DNA from: Ooceraea biroi
Lineage: Eukaryota > Arthropoda > Insecta > Hymenoptera > Formicidae
DNA length: 64,000 bases
Reading direction: 5' to 3'
Assembly: GCF_003672135.1 (NCBI RefSeq)
Contig: NC_039516.1
Coordinates: 6,555,838 to 6,619,837 of the forward strand
Program-made: the position numbers and the translations under genes
Shown: positions 48,711 through 58,900 of the stretch, in pieces
Numbering within the stretch: position 1 is the stretch's first letter
Layout: the number at the start of each line of letters is the position of its first letter
Notes under the pieces: generated by a model
The model's input: only the letters and a program-made list of their open reading frames with translations
Database searches by the model: none
Told to the model about the DNA's origin: nothing

Positions 48711-50412
48711 CGACAGACGTGCACTATCCCCGACGAGAGATCTCGCGATAACAGGAATATTCGACGTTCTCGTACGATTTCCATTGCACGATTTCCACGT
48801 GGGGGTTCCCGGCCGACAAAAAGGACGTCTAGTAAAATAGTAAAATATCACCGACGAGTTTTTTACCGTCGTTTTATGACCCTTGAAAGTTCTCAGTTCC
48901 GAAGCAAAATCGATAGTACGGGTCGATCTCGCGGAGACATTTAAATCGTGACAAACGTCACCACCCACGCGCACAGAGATATCCGAGCGATTCTACGTTA
49001 TTATGCCCGGCAATTTAGGAACGCGAATAAACTCCCCGTATTTACAATCGCGCCGATAAAGCATAAATTGCGATGCTTTCCCTCGCGAAAGCAGCTACGA
49101 GGAAAAAACTGTGGAGGCGTATCCATCCTCTCGCTACTCTTCGTTATTCTAATTGCGCGTCTCATCAATGCGATAAATAAGAACACTCGATTAAACATTC
49201 TTAGATTTTACGTATAGGATTAATGCTCAATTTCTCAAAACGTCACAACTTTATTCAGCGTTTCGTAACTTATACCCCCGAAAATCGATGGCAATAAAAA
49301 AGAGAACAGTCTAACAATTCGCAGCGAATTATTAAGTCGCTTTGCATAACCGGGCAAGCAAAAGATGCGACATTGGTGATTAGTCAGGTATTTCCTCCCG
49401 CCCGCTGGCGATAATTGGTCTCACCGCTGCAACGGTGATCAATGTTGGCCGATTACTAATTATTGCTAATTAAGCGAATTGCTTTCGGATCCTCATTTGC
49501 TATCGCCTCTGGGGTTGTACCGGCGCCACGGCTTCTCCACGGCCTACGCTTCCTGCCTACGCGTGATTACATTAGTCTTCCTTAAAGATTCGGCCGATGA
49601 TCTCACGCACGGCAGTGCACACAAAGCACTTTGTTCGTTATCGGCTGTCGGATGTCAAAAATAATAGCGCACCACCGTTAAAACGCCTGTAAGTCAAGTA
49701 TCAACTTTCTAAATGACGCTAAGCCGTATAAGCTCGTTAAGCGTTAATTAAATTCTTCACGAGTCGTCACCGAAAACTGTCGCCGGGGAAAATCTCGTGG
49801 GTTTCTCGGAACCTTGAGGATTAATTCGTTAGCCTAATAAAACGTATCTCGAATTACGATCTCGATACCGCGCGTCCAGATCGAAATCACCGATAACACG
49901 CAACGCACGCCTTTATCCGAGAACCGTTGGCGCGGCCCCCGGGACAGTTAAAAAATGAAGCGGCGGAATCTTGTCTCGAATCTATAACGACGACCGGTCG
50001 TACAAATTTCCTCGGCTTGGCGGTGTCGAGTGCAGCGCGCGAAAGAGGACTCCGGGATCATTATCGAAGCCTTGGAACCGGGACTACTGAGAAATAAGAT
50101 CGAGCAGAAGCACGATGCGCTTCCCAAACTATGTATCGCAGTAAATCATCTTAATAAATCATCAGTGCTTCACAGCCCTGGCGCAAGTATCAAATGAGAC
50201 CGTCCGATACTCATCTTGCGTCCGAATAAAACGTAACTTCGATATTGCTCGAATAAACCTGAAAATTGATTCAATGTGCTAGACGTCTGATACCGTATCT
50301 TACTTCGTGATCTTATTCTTGGAAGGAAGACGCGATTAGCAGAAAACTAAATCGATTTATATTTAGCGGAGAAGGGTCAAAGGCGCGTGAAAGGCGGGTT
50401 TGTTAGGCCGTG

Positions 50413-50634
50413 CTAAATTTCGTCAAGGGAAGAGGAACTGAGCGCATTGCTGCTGCTGGTTGCTGCAGCTGCTAACGTCGCTGCTATTGCAGACTCGCGA
50501 AAGGGGGCTGTTATCTTGGCGGCAGCGGCAACGGCAGTGGCGGCGGCGGCGGCATAAGGACAGGGCTTAAATCTCGGCGGTATCTCCTCCTCGTGGCGGT
50601 AACAAGTTTCAATTCCTACCAATTCCACGGCCAT
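50413..50634 (-). CDS. candidate ORF or exon, Ala/Ser-rich, product unknown
   Basis: A minus-strand ATG at 50634 opens 73 codons ending in TAG. The peptide begins MAVELVGIETCYRHEEEIPP, continues RFKPCPY and then passes into alanine runs separated by short stretches (AAAAATAVAAAAK, AATLAAAATSSS), ending NALSSSSLDEI. The mix of GCC, GCT and GCA alanine codons, and an ordered segment before a low-complexity tail, resembles insect transcription-factor or RNA-binding-protein exons more than other frames here. A TGA lies two codons upstream in frame and position -3 is T. I recognise no named protein. The GCN-rich DNA could also be a simple triplet tract open by chance. Confidence 0.2.
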   Translation of the reverse strand: MAVELVGIETCYRHEEEIPPRFKPCPYAAAAATAVAAAAKITAPFRESAIAATLAAAATSSSNALSSSSLDEI

Positions 50635-52547
50635 ACATCACTCCCCGGTAGATACAATGGTGACTTCGGGGGACTCGGGCCACGGCCTCAGTCCATCCAA
50701 CGCGAACGATAAATATCTTATTGTGCGCGAGAAAGAAGTGCACCGGACACCCATGGAAACGATCCGCGAGCCGCGTTGATGGCGATATCGACGCGCTTCG
50801 TGGCAACGAGCGACGATCGTTCACATGTTCCTGGGCAGAATCGTCCGACCGTTATCGTCCGTGAAACCCTTAACGGCGCATAACGCGGAATGAGCACCAA
50901 GTTCACCGTGATCTGATAACGTATCGCGCTTGATTCTTTCAAGTCTTGAGAGAAAGAAAAGTTTCGCAAATTATTTTCCACACGTACGAGATCGAAATTT
51001 TGAAATGATTCAATTATGAGAGCGAGATTGTCGCGCGCGATCGATCTTACGATTGCAATGTTTTTCTTAGCGCGTCGTGCGTTGAATTTCCCACTCTGCG
51101 ATCATAGTAGATATGATCTGCAATGTTTTCGAGCGGTAGTAATGAGTCAGCGTAATTACTTTCCACCCGATAGTTCTCTATCATAGTATATTGTACCTAC
51201 ATCGACGTAATGGAGTCGCGGGGTCAGAGATCGAGATCGCGCGGCGTGCATCGACGTCTCCGCATTAAGAGTTGCTGGATCGACAGCGCCCGTTGGCGTG
51301 CAATCTATCCGTTTGATGAATAATCGATATACTTATCGGGACGATTAGTGTCGGCGCTTATCCGACTGGATGCACGACAAAGAAACCTAGTATACCGAAC
51401 GGAGGGATCCACTGGTGTTCAAGTCTTCGTTATCGTTTCTATTGTTGTAGAAAATTAAACTTTTAATTTAATGCTTAGCTACGTGTATATCGATATTGAA
51501 TATTGAAGAAATAACCACTTGCAAATATAGTGTCTGAGAAAAGATACGAACACGTCAAAGAATCTGCTACTGCAATTAAAGTCGCGCGAGTTTTACGTTT
51601 GTATAATATTTTGATACATATTTCATGGAGAGAGATAATATTTATGCCTTAAAATTCATCCTTTCGCGCATATAATTGAATTAATGGACCATGAAACGCT
51701 CCATCTGCAATGGCGTAATAACAAAGATAACGCATAGAATGCGTAGAATGACGTCAGATTGAAGCCGGTAACACAAGCCAGATATATTGTTACGCCGCAC
51801 GATTGCGATTGTTTAAAACATAATCCTGAAAATCGCCATAGGTGGCGGCCGAGTTTGTTTCTTCGGACTTTCTGCGACTCGGTTCTCCTCCTACGCGAGA
51901 TGATCACGTAATTTAGTCGATTACGAGGTCTTCGCAAATATTATCGGAATTCTGTTCACGCTCGGTTCGTACACTTTGGCGGCGTTGAGAAATGGTCACG
52001 CTGGAAATTACATAACGGATAATCGGATACAGCTGTAGGTAATGAAATAAACCCGGGACTTTATTGTCGGATGACTGTATTCAAGTGACCGTTTCATTTT
52101 CATATAACTTCTCTTCCTTGCGTTCGATATGCCCTTCATCATTAATGCTCTCTCCTTAACTTCCAAGGTTGCGTTAATTTTCTATAAAATCCATCTCGTG
52201 TTATATTTAACTCACTTAATCAAAAATAATTATACAACACGTGTTATGTCATTCGATATTATGTATACAATTTTATTATACATTAAATCTTATACTTGTA
52301 CGAACGAAGGCCTCGGCTCTTCCAATCGTTTTCCACGTGCCAACTCCTGGCTTTACGATTTGGTTACGCCTCCGCGAACAAACGCGAGATCGACTGATAA
52401 AGCGTTCCAGCATCCGAGAATCGCGGGCGTGCTATCTCGTGGACTGCGTAACGGCGGGAGCATAAAGCGAAACTCCTATGTCTGTGATTAATTTCCGACG
52501 CTTTCGAAACGCACGCGTTAATATGCCGAGCGAATTGTACCAACGAT

Positions 52548-52580
52548 TCGGTACCGGTACCGATAGCGATCTATATCGCT
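52548..52580. repeat. 16-bp perfect palindrome next to a 6-bp inverted repeat
   Basis: TCGGTACCGGTACCGA at 52548-52563 is perfectly self-complementary. Immediately after it, AGCGAT at 52565-52570 pairs with ATCGCT at 52575-52580 across CTAT. A 16-bp exact palindrome is rare by chance, so a dimeric protein site is plausible. There is no further evidence. Confidence 0.6.
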
Positions 52581-53431
52581 CTTCTGAGCTCGTACTGTAT
52601 TAACCTGGTATTTTAACAGGGACCACTTACTTGCGGGCGCAATGTCCCTCGCATCGTAATGTTGTTCCTCTCTCGTACGCGATAATAAAAGACAATGATC
52701 ATAACTTTCTGGTATTATCGTAACCGAAGTATGTATGTGAGAGAGGTATGTAACAACGTAATAAAGATTAACATGAGCCATATGAATAAAGATTACGTTG
52801 CATGTAAGTTTACGCTGTAAAAAATGGTATTTTACGCTAATGGCGTTACCACGGTGTAGCAGAAAAATCTTTTGACAAAATAAATTGATCGCGAAATGGC
52901 GGATTACTCGGACGCTGATTTGACTGTCGCTGCTCCTTGATTGCCTGACTTTAGCGTCCCGATCCCATAAATGGCTTCTAATGCACTTTAGCGGCAATCC
53001 CGCGCAACATTCGTCACGCGAGCGTCAAATCAATCTCACGCAGCGTCGGCTAATTTGTTATCACGAGGAAAGCGGACGGCGAAATATTCGTGGGGTCTCT
53101 TCGTTAACATTGTTTCACGCAAGAAAGTAGCGGCTGACGTTTGCCAACGTTGTCTCGGCGCGCTTCAGCCTTCCTCGCTAATGCGGATACCTTCTAAATT
53201 GCGTCGCTCGGTTTTGACCCATTTCCAGCGACGCGCCGTTGAAGGGTCACGACGGTTGCAAGAGCGATAATTTCGCCAGCCACGCGCTGCCAGTTGGAAA
53301 GCCAAGGAAAAAAGGATTCCGCGAATAGTTGTCGACCATAGAACACCGTCGATTCCCGACCGAAGCCAATCCGCCGTTTTCCACCAAGCAACGTTAACAA
53401 AAAATACCTTTTAACGTAACACGATGCTTTA

Positions 53432-53437
<6 letters not shown>

Positions 53438-53468
<31 letters not shown>
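53438..53468. repeat. (TA)n microsatellite
   Basis: Thirty-one bases of perfect alternating T and A, beginning at 53438 and followed by GCATTATTC. It makes a spurious Ile-Tyr repeat in a minus-strand frame. Confidence 0.95.
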
Positions 53469-53471
<3 letters not shown>

Positions 53472-53517
53472 TTATTCAAAAATATCAACCTTTTTATCGC
53501 TAAGCTGTGGGAAACAG

Positions 53518-53599
53518 CGGAGTAGATCGTAACGGCGAGAAGAAACGGCGCGTCGCATCGTCTGGAGAATCCGACTCGACTATCCTCGGGTTCTATACG
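53518..53599 (+). CDS. candidate short internal exon with strong donor, product unknown
   Basis: The 82-base segment is bounded by an acceptor-like GGGAAACAG (ending 53517, with CCTTTTTATCGCT upstream) and by ACG followed by GTGAGT at 53600, a full match to the six-base donor consensus. Phase from 53519 is open: GVDRNGEKKRRVASSGESD then STILGFYT. The peptide is hydrophilic with a basic KKRR patch. The donor is among the best in the window, but short open segments are common and no family is recognised. Confidence 0.15.
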
Positions 53600-53860
53600 G
53601 TGAGTGTTTGTGCGTGTCTCCTTACGGACAAGAAAAGCCAAGAAGAATCGATTCCTCGGAATTGATCGCGCTCGGGAGATCAGTGCAGTCGCGAATGCAA
53701 TGCGGGGACCATCGTCGACGACGCGCGCGCAAGACGACGACAGGAGGAAGCGACGAGTTTACAGAGTAAACACGATTCGACGCACGTAGAACGCTTTACG
53801 AGCCGGGGACTCTCTTTTCCTCCCTGCTTCACGCTCTACGTGAAATACCGGGTGCGCATC

Positions 53861-54067
53861 TCACTTCCGCACTCGCATACGCACTCGTGCACGCGTTCCA
53901 AACGGAACATTGTTACGCGGTCTAAAAATACGAGGAGAAAATACGGTGAACGCGCGCGGGCTTGTTAACGGCGCGTTCGGTAATTTCACATTCAATACAT
54001 CATCGATCGGGCTTTTTGTCGCCCCCGGTTCGTGCACTGGAATCGTTAACGGATTAATACCCGCCAT
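53861..54067 (-). CDS. candidate ORF, 68 codons, product unknown
   Basis: A minus-strand ATG at 54067 has A at -3 and G at +4. The peptide begins MAGINPLTIPVHEPGATKSP, continues IDDVLNVKLPNAPLTSPRAF and ends in a basic tail (GTRARVRMRVRK). The first 40 residues have a Pro/Asn/Val/Leu composition resembling a real protein more than the Arg-rich background. The frame opens further upstream to 54127. The antisense frame is also open and hydrophobic, so chance cannot be excluded. No family is recognised. Confidence 0.13.
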   Translation of the reverse strand: MAGINPLTIPVHEPGATKSPIDDVLNVKLPNAPLTSPRAFTVFSPRIFRPRNNVPFGTRARVRMRVRK

Positions 54068-56247
54068 AATGTTCGCATGCAGAGTGCAGCTCCATTCATA
54101 CAAACGGCGGCGCGGACTCGTTCGCACGGCCGAGAGCGCATTAAGCCGGTGGCTGGCTTTTTTTCTCGCTTCCTACCGGGTATACAAATCAAGCGCGTGA
54201 ACCACTTTCGCGGGCGTGCTCGCGTGCACACGCCCGAGGAGCGCAACACTGTTGCAAAGCGTGCGACTAAAGTCGCATAAATTATACCGCGCGGAGCTTA
54301 TGTCGAGAATTTATCGGCTCCTCTCGCGTACGCGTTTAAGTGGTAACATTCCGGCTTGGTCCGGACGAGGTCTGGGACAATTCCAGCGGATCGCAATGTG
54401 CGAGGTGCATTGCGAAACGTAATTGTACGTAATTGGAATTAGACGAGACAAATATTTTCTTGGCACATGTGGATAAACGTTGTTACCATGTTGCATTATG
54501 ATGCTGGATGTAAAAGTACAGCAATTGGATCTGTAGATGTAGCGTCGATGGGGGTTTTACGTGAAGAACCGTTCTCGCGCTGACGGAATCGAGCTCCGAG
54601 TTGGCCCTTTCCTCCTTCATGCATCAGTGCCGTTCACACGCGTGCATTTACACACATACACATACACACCTGCACTTGCCAAGGTATCCGTCATAAGATA
54701 GGACGTCAAGGTGCAACTTAACGTCGGCCGTAATCTTAATGATCTGGATTTCCTCCTTTTGTAATTACGCCGTGGATTAACCGCGCGGTTGCCGGAGCCG
54801 CAGATGCAGGCAGGCCATGGGAAACGATTTCCGCGTGTTAATGCACAATACAATCGGCACCTCGCCACAGTCTTCGACCTCGTATGCGCGCGCGCGTCTC
54901 TCTTTTAGCGCCATCACGTGCGCGGCAAGCTGTTACAGCACGACGCCCACGCTGATTCCGCTCGAGCGGACGCATGCGTACGCTCAGAGCGAAGAAAATA
55001 GGCTTTCGCAGCCTTGCCTTGCAATTGTTTAACACGCCCGCAGTTGGCACGCGGCGCCTATTTATTTTCCCTCACGTTCGGCTATCGCCCGAATCCGAGT
55101 TATCATCGGCAATTTCGGCCAACTGACTTTGAGTTACGGAACGACCGTTCGTCTCCTAGATTATCGTTGCATAACGCTGAGAGGAAAAACCTTGCTGGTT
55201 ACACCCTGAACGTGCCTTATGGACTCGATTATGACTCCGCGCATACGCGCGAGAGGAGTAAAACCGACATAAAATATCATGATTCCGCGTAAGCAACGTG
55301 TTTCATGTCTCAACGTTAATAGGAATGAACGTTGCGCTCGATACGATCGCGGTAGGATCTCATATTTGCTCCGAGTTCGTTACGCGCGCACCCTTTACAG
55401 CCACGATAAACGCAAATCGTGGCGATTGACGAAATCGAGAAGCGGTAAAACGGGATAGCACGCCTCGTCACGCGGCGGTCAATTGTCTCCTGACAGCCGT
55501 GTCGGTACCCGGGCGTTATCAGTCGTAACAAATCGCCGGCGAACACACGTAGAGCGGATTGCGGCTCCCGGGGCCCCTTTTCTTGGGCGAGGCCCGCACG
55601 CCGGCGCAAAAAGAAAAGCAGCATTCCGCGCGGGATTCCGCGTGAGGTATACCGATCTCACGCGTGAAATCGCATCCACCACCGGCACGCATTATCTGCC
55701 GGCAGCGATCACGGCCGGATCGCGCTATTGATTTACGAGCCCCGCGAATCGTAAAGCGGGCCCCGGCCGGTTTTCCCGGCGAAGACGTCACGTCGGTCCG
55801 AACTCTCGTCGGATGTTGCGTGTAACATTAGTTCAGTCTCTATCGATAATTTACGTCCGATTTTACGATGAAATCTTAATATCGTAGGGACACAGTAAAA
55901 ACCGAGAGCCCATTCGCGTAACTCCCGAACATTATAGCCGATATATCCCCGTCAGAAGCGGGGAGACGCGCGGCACATCCGGCCGGCGAGTGTGAGCTTC
56001 GAATGCATTACGTGTAAAGTTGCGTGAGAGAGAATGTGACACGATAAAATTACGTCGATATTTACACCAGAACCAGAATGTTCGAGACTCTCTTCTTCGT
56101 CGGAACTTTTCTCAGCGCAATAAAACAATTCCACGACAATCCTCCGAGCGTGAATAAAAATCACGTAATTTTATTTCTGTTACTCGCTATTTCCGTATAT
56201 TCTATTTATATTTTATTTTCGAGAGGGCGAAATCATAAATCGTCGTT

Positions 56248-56268
56248 CGCCGCCGCCGCCGCCGCCGC
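56248..56268. repeat. (CGC)7 trinucleotide repeat
   Basis: Seven perfect CGC units. It would read as poly-Ala, poly-Arg or poly-Pro on the plus strand, and poly-Gly in one minus-strand frame. No coding context is established. Confidence 0.9.
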
Positions 56269-56832
56269 GACGACTCACGCAGCGTCGTCGGAATTTTGTG
56301 CGAGGCGTTTCTCCTTGCCGTGTGTAAAAATTGCGAGTGTCGCGATTTTTCGCACATTTACGATGTACACGCAGCGGGCATTGAAAGAGCCGGTCGACCG
56401 AAAGAGAGATTACGTAAAGGCAACCACGCGCCAAACGAGCGAGCGAGCGGGCGAGCGCGCGGATCCCGCCTCGCGAATGACTATAATCAATCCGCGTGCG
56501 ACGCCGCTCGCTTCGTTCATTTTGCATAGCCGCGCGATAAACTGCGAGATACACGAGCGATTTCCTGCCGCGCGTATCGCCTATCCTATCTCACGAGGCT
56601 TTACGTCGTCATGTCTCAGTCTGAGCAAAAAGCGCGGAAACGAGAGCCGCGCAAGAGACGCGCGGAGATCGTGCTCGTAGAAATGGGTGTGAGATCCGGA
56701 CGGTGTACGCCGTTTATTTCAATAATTCGCTCGTTAAAATACTGATCGAAGGAGATCCGACGGCGCGGCGCGACGCGGCGGCTCACAGACACCGTCTCGC
56801 CTTCTGTCGGCGCGCGCTCGATGACGCCGGAA

Positions 56833-56881
56833 TTCTCTTTCGTTCCTCTCTCTCTCTCCCTCTCTCGTTTCTCTCTCTTTC
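56833..56881. repeat. CT-rich polypyrimidine tract
   Basis: TCTCTTTCGTTCCTCTCTCT and onward, nearly pure C and T over 49 bases. It is GA-rich on the minus strand. Confidence 0.75.
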
Positions 56882-57953
56882 GCCGTGCAGCGAGAGCGGT
56901 GCGCGCTCGCATAAGCGAAATAGCTGGGCGAGGCGGCCGATTGGTCTCTTGGCACTATTCCGCCTCGGCCCGTCAATCGTTCCTCATCCGCGTCGCGTCG
57001 AGCTAAAACCCGCGCCCGGTCCCCGGTGTCCGGCGAAAGTCTCGGGATGGGTGACACAATTGGACGAGCCTCCGCTTTTGTCTGCCTTCCAAAATGCCCT
57101 CCCACTCTGTTGTTTCCCACTCTGTTAGCGCGCATAACTCCGTGTTAACGCCGGCAGGAGCGGACCTTTGTATCCGCAACATGGCGGACCGACCAAGGGA
57201 ATTAATTATTATTCAACCGCGTGAAGGATATGTATCTTTTTCATTTAATGCACAACTTCGTCCCTTCCCTAAGAAGAATCTTTTTAGGCAGATCCCGCAG
57301 TGGAGATTAAGCAGAACATTGATGAAACGAGCTCTCCTTAATCCTGCCAAGATTGATAGGCATGTCACGAAAACTGATCTTCTCAAACGCACATTGTGCA
57401 AGTTTCCAAGTTATAAATAACACATGCACAAATTTCCGACGCGAATTTACTCATAGGAGATGAAATGTCTTCACTATAAAGTTGCAACGGATCCGGATGC
57501 TGCTCGCGGGATACCGATTGGCCCTGTGAGGATGAAATATTTATAGTTTTCCCGCGCGCATCGTACGAGCATATTTATCCGAATTGCGCGTTGCAACGTG
57601 AAAGCCCGAAGCGTTATTAAAGGCACCGCGACGGATTTCTCCACCGACGAGGGAAAATAATTATCGATCACGGGAAGGCGCACACAGGCACTGAGAAAGA
57701 GAGAAGGACAGCCTAACGATCGATATGAGATATTTCTTTCTCGCGGGGACCGGTCCACTCTCGGCAAGGCGTTAAATCACCGTGCCGGAGAAGGGCGGCA
57801 TGTACACCTATCGGCGAGAATTACTCGGCGTACCGAACGTAATGGTGTGACGAAAGTCGACAAAATTCGGCCGGGAATTCGCGAGTATGGCGGGTAGACG
57901 GACGCCATGCCGCCACGCTCGTTAGCCATTATTATGGGCGTAGCTGAATCACC

Positions 57954-58008
57954 GTCCTCGTTGTCGCCGTCGTTGACGTTGTCGTCGTCTTCGTCCTCGT
58001 CGCCGTCG
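57954..58008. repeat. degenerate (GTC)n triplet tract
   Basis: About 55 bases of GTC, GTT, CTC and GCC triplets in phase (for example GTCGTCGTCTTCGTCCTCGT). In one minus-strand frame it yields an Arg/Gln run that ends the frame at 57949-58470. It is low-complexity sequence. Confidence 0.7.
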
Positions 58009-58555
58009 CACGTATCGAGCTTCGAGCGGGCGAGTGGATGAAAAGTTTACGATCGGCAAGGATCGAACAATGAACAAGAGCGAGAGACGAGTATTCGGTT
58101 GTGAGATACGACGGTAATAAGCCGGGCGGGGTTCATTAAGCGCATTGTTGCGTTCCGAGGGGCGAGTCTCAGCGCTCTTTTTCTCTCTTCCTTTCTCGTG
58201 CATTCTTCGTCCTCTCAGATCACACCTTTGACCGATCGTATCCCATCGTATCGATCGAGGAGGTCGCGGCGCACGTGTGAATAGAGGACGAAAAAAGGAA
58301 TGATCCGCACCGAAGTCTTTTTCTCGATTTCGCGGGTATCCACGTTGACAGGGCGCGCGAATTCCGACGCGCGCGTCGACGACGACTCGCGTCGAATCGA
58401 CTTTATCGCGTTCGAACGAGAGGATCGAGCGGAGAAATCGTGAAAATTTATACCGGGAGATCACACACAAGTATACCGGAGATAATGAATTATAATCCTA
58501 CATGCGCTTATGCAAGCAGATCATTAATATCGAGTTTGGAAATGGCAAAGCGAAC

Positions 58556-58581
58556 ATCTGTACTGTCAAGGTAGTACAGAT
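58556..58581. repeat. 9-bp perfect inverted repeat
   Basis: ATCTGTACT at 58556-58564 pairs with AGTACAGAT at 58573-58581 across an 8-nt loop. It is too short for a microRNA precursor. It could be a dimeric protein site, or coincidence. Confidence 0.55.
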
Positions 58582-58900
58582 TTTCACGATATACGTCGCG
58601 CGATTAATAAAATCTGACGGTTAAAGTGAACCGAGATTTATGAGCGCGACAGGTATCGATTTCACGTTAATCGCAAACCGTGTAACTTGGTCATCGTCCG
58701 AGGCGCCGCTTCGCATTTACGAATACTATAGAACGGCCAACCGTAATCGCAGCTTTCGTGTCGCAGTCATAATAATTCCGACGATGAGCTTGCGAAGTAA
58801 ATAATTTTGTGGGAGGCAACGACAGAACGATGTTCGCAAACGCCCAAAGTAAACAACTGAAATAAATGACCTCCCGTTATAATAATAACGACGACGGTAC

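Larger units (their letters stand above)
45844..50412. other. non-coding block
   Basis: No gene is recognised. The stretches 46240-46600 and 47000-47800 are GC-rich with overlapping frames on both strands. The stretch 47900-48130 is AT-rich. A (CG)7 run lies at 48605-48618 and a purine tract at 48661-48710. The stretch 49220-50400 has almost no open frames and nothing else I can identify. Confidence 0.55.
50635..53517. other. non-coding block with palindrome cluster and AT run
   Basis: No gene is recognised. The stretch 51420-51660 and the stretch 52080-52290 are AT-rich. A minus-strand frame of 159 codons (52518-52997) starts at TTG; a GTAAGT donor-like site occurs inside it near 52625, but nothing in it matches a family. 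The palindrome cluster at 52548-52580 and the AT run at 53438-53468 lie here. Confidence 0.5.
54128..58900. other. non-coding block, GC-rich with triplet and CT tracts
   Basis: No gene is recognised. CpG-rich DNA dominates. (CGC)7 lies at 56248-56268, a CT tract at 56833-56881, a near-tandem TCCCACTCTGTT at about 57096-57125, and a GTC-type triplet tract at 57954-58008. Frames of up to 200 codons (56078-56680) cross the CGC run, which becomes an Ala run, and show no domain. A hairpin lies at 58556-58581. Confidence 0.55.

Noticed and set aside
56078..56680. 200-codon plus-strand ATG frame with a hydrophobic N-terminus and an Ala run
   Set aside because: The Ala run is the (CGC)7 repeat and the rest is Arg/Ser-rich, as in random CpG-rich frames. 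An overlapping antisense frame is equally open.
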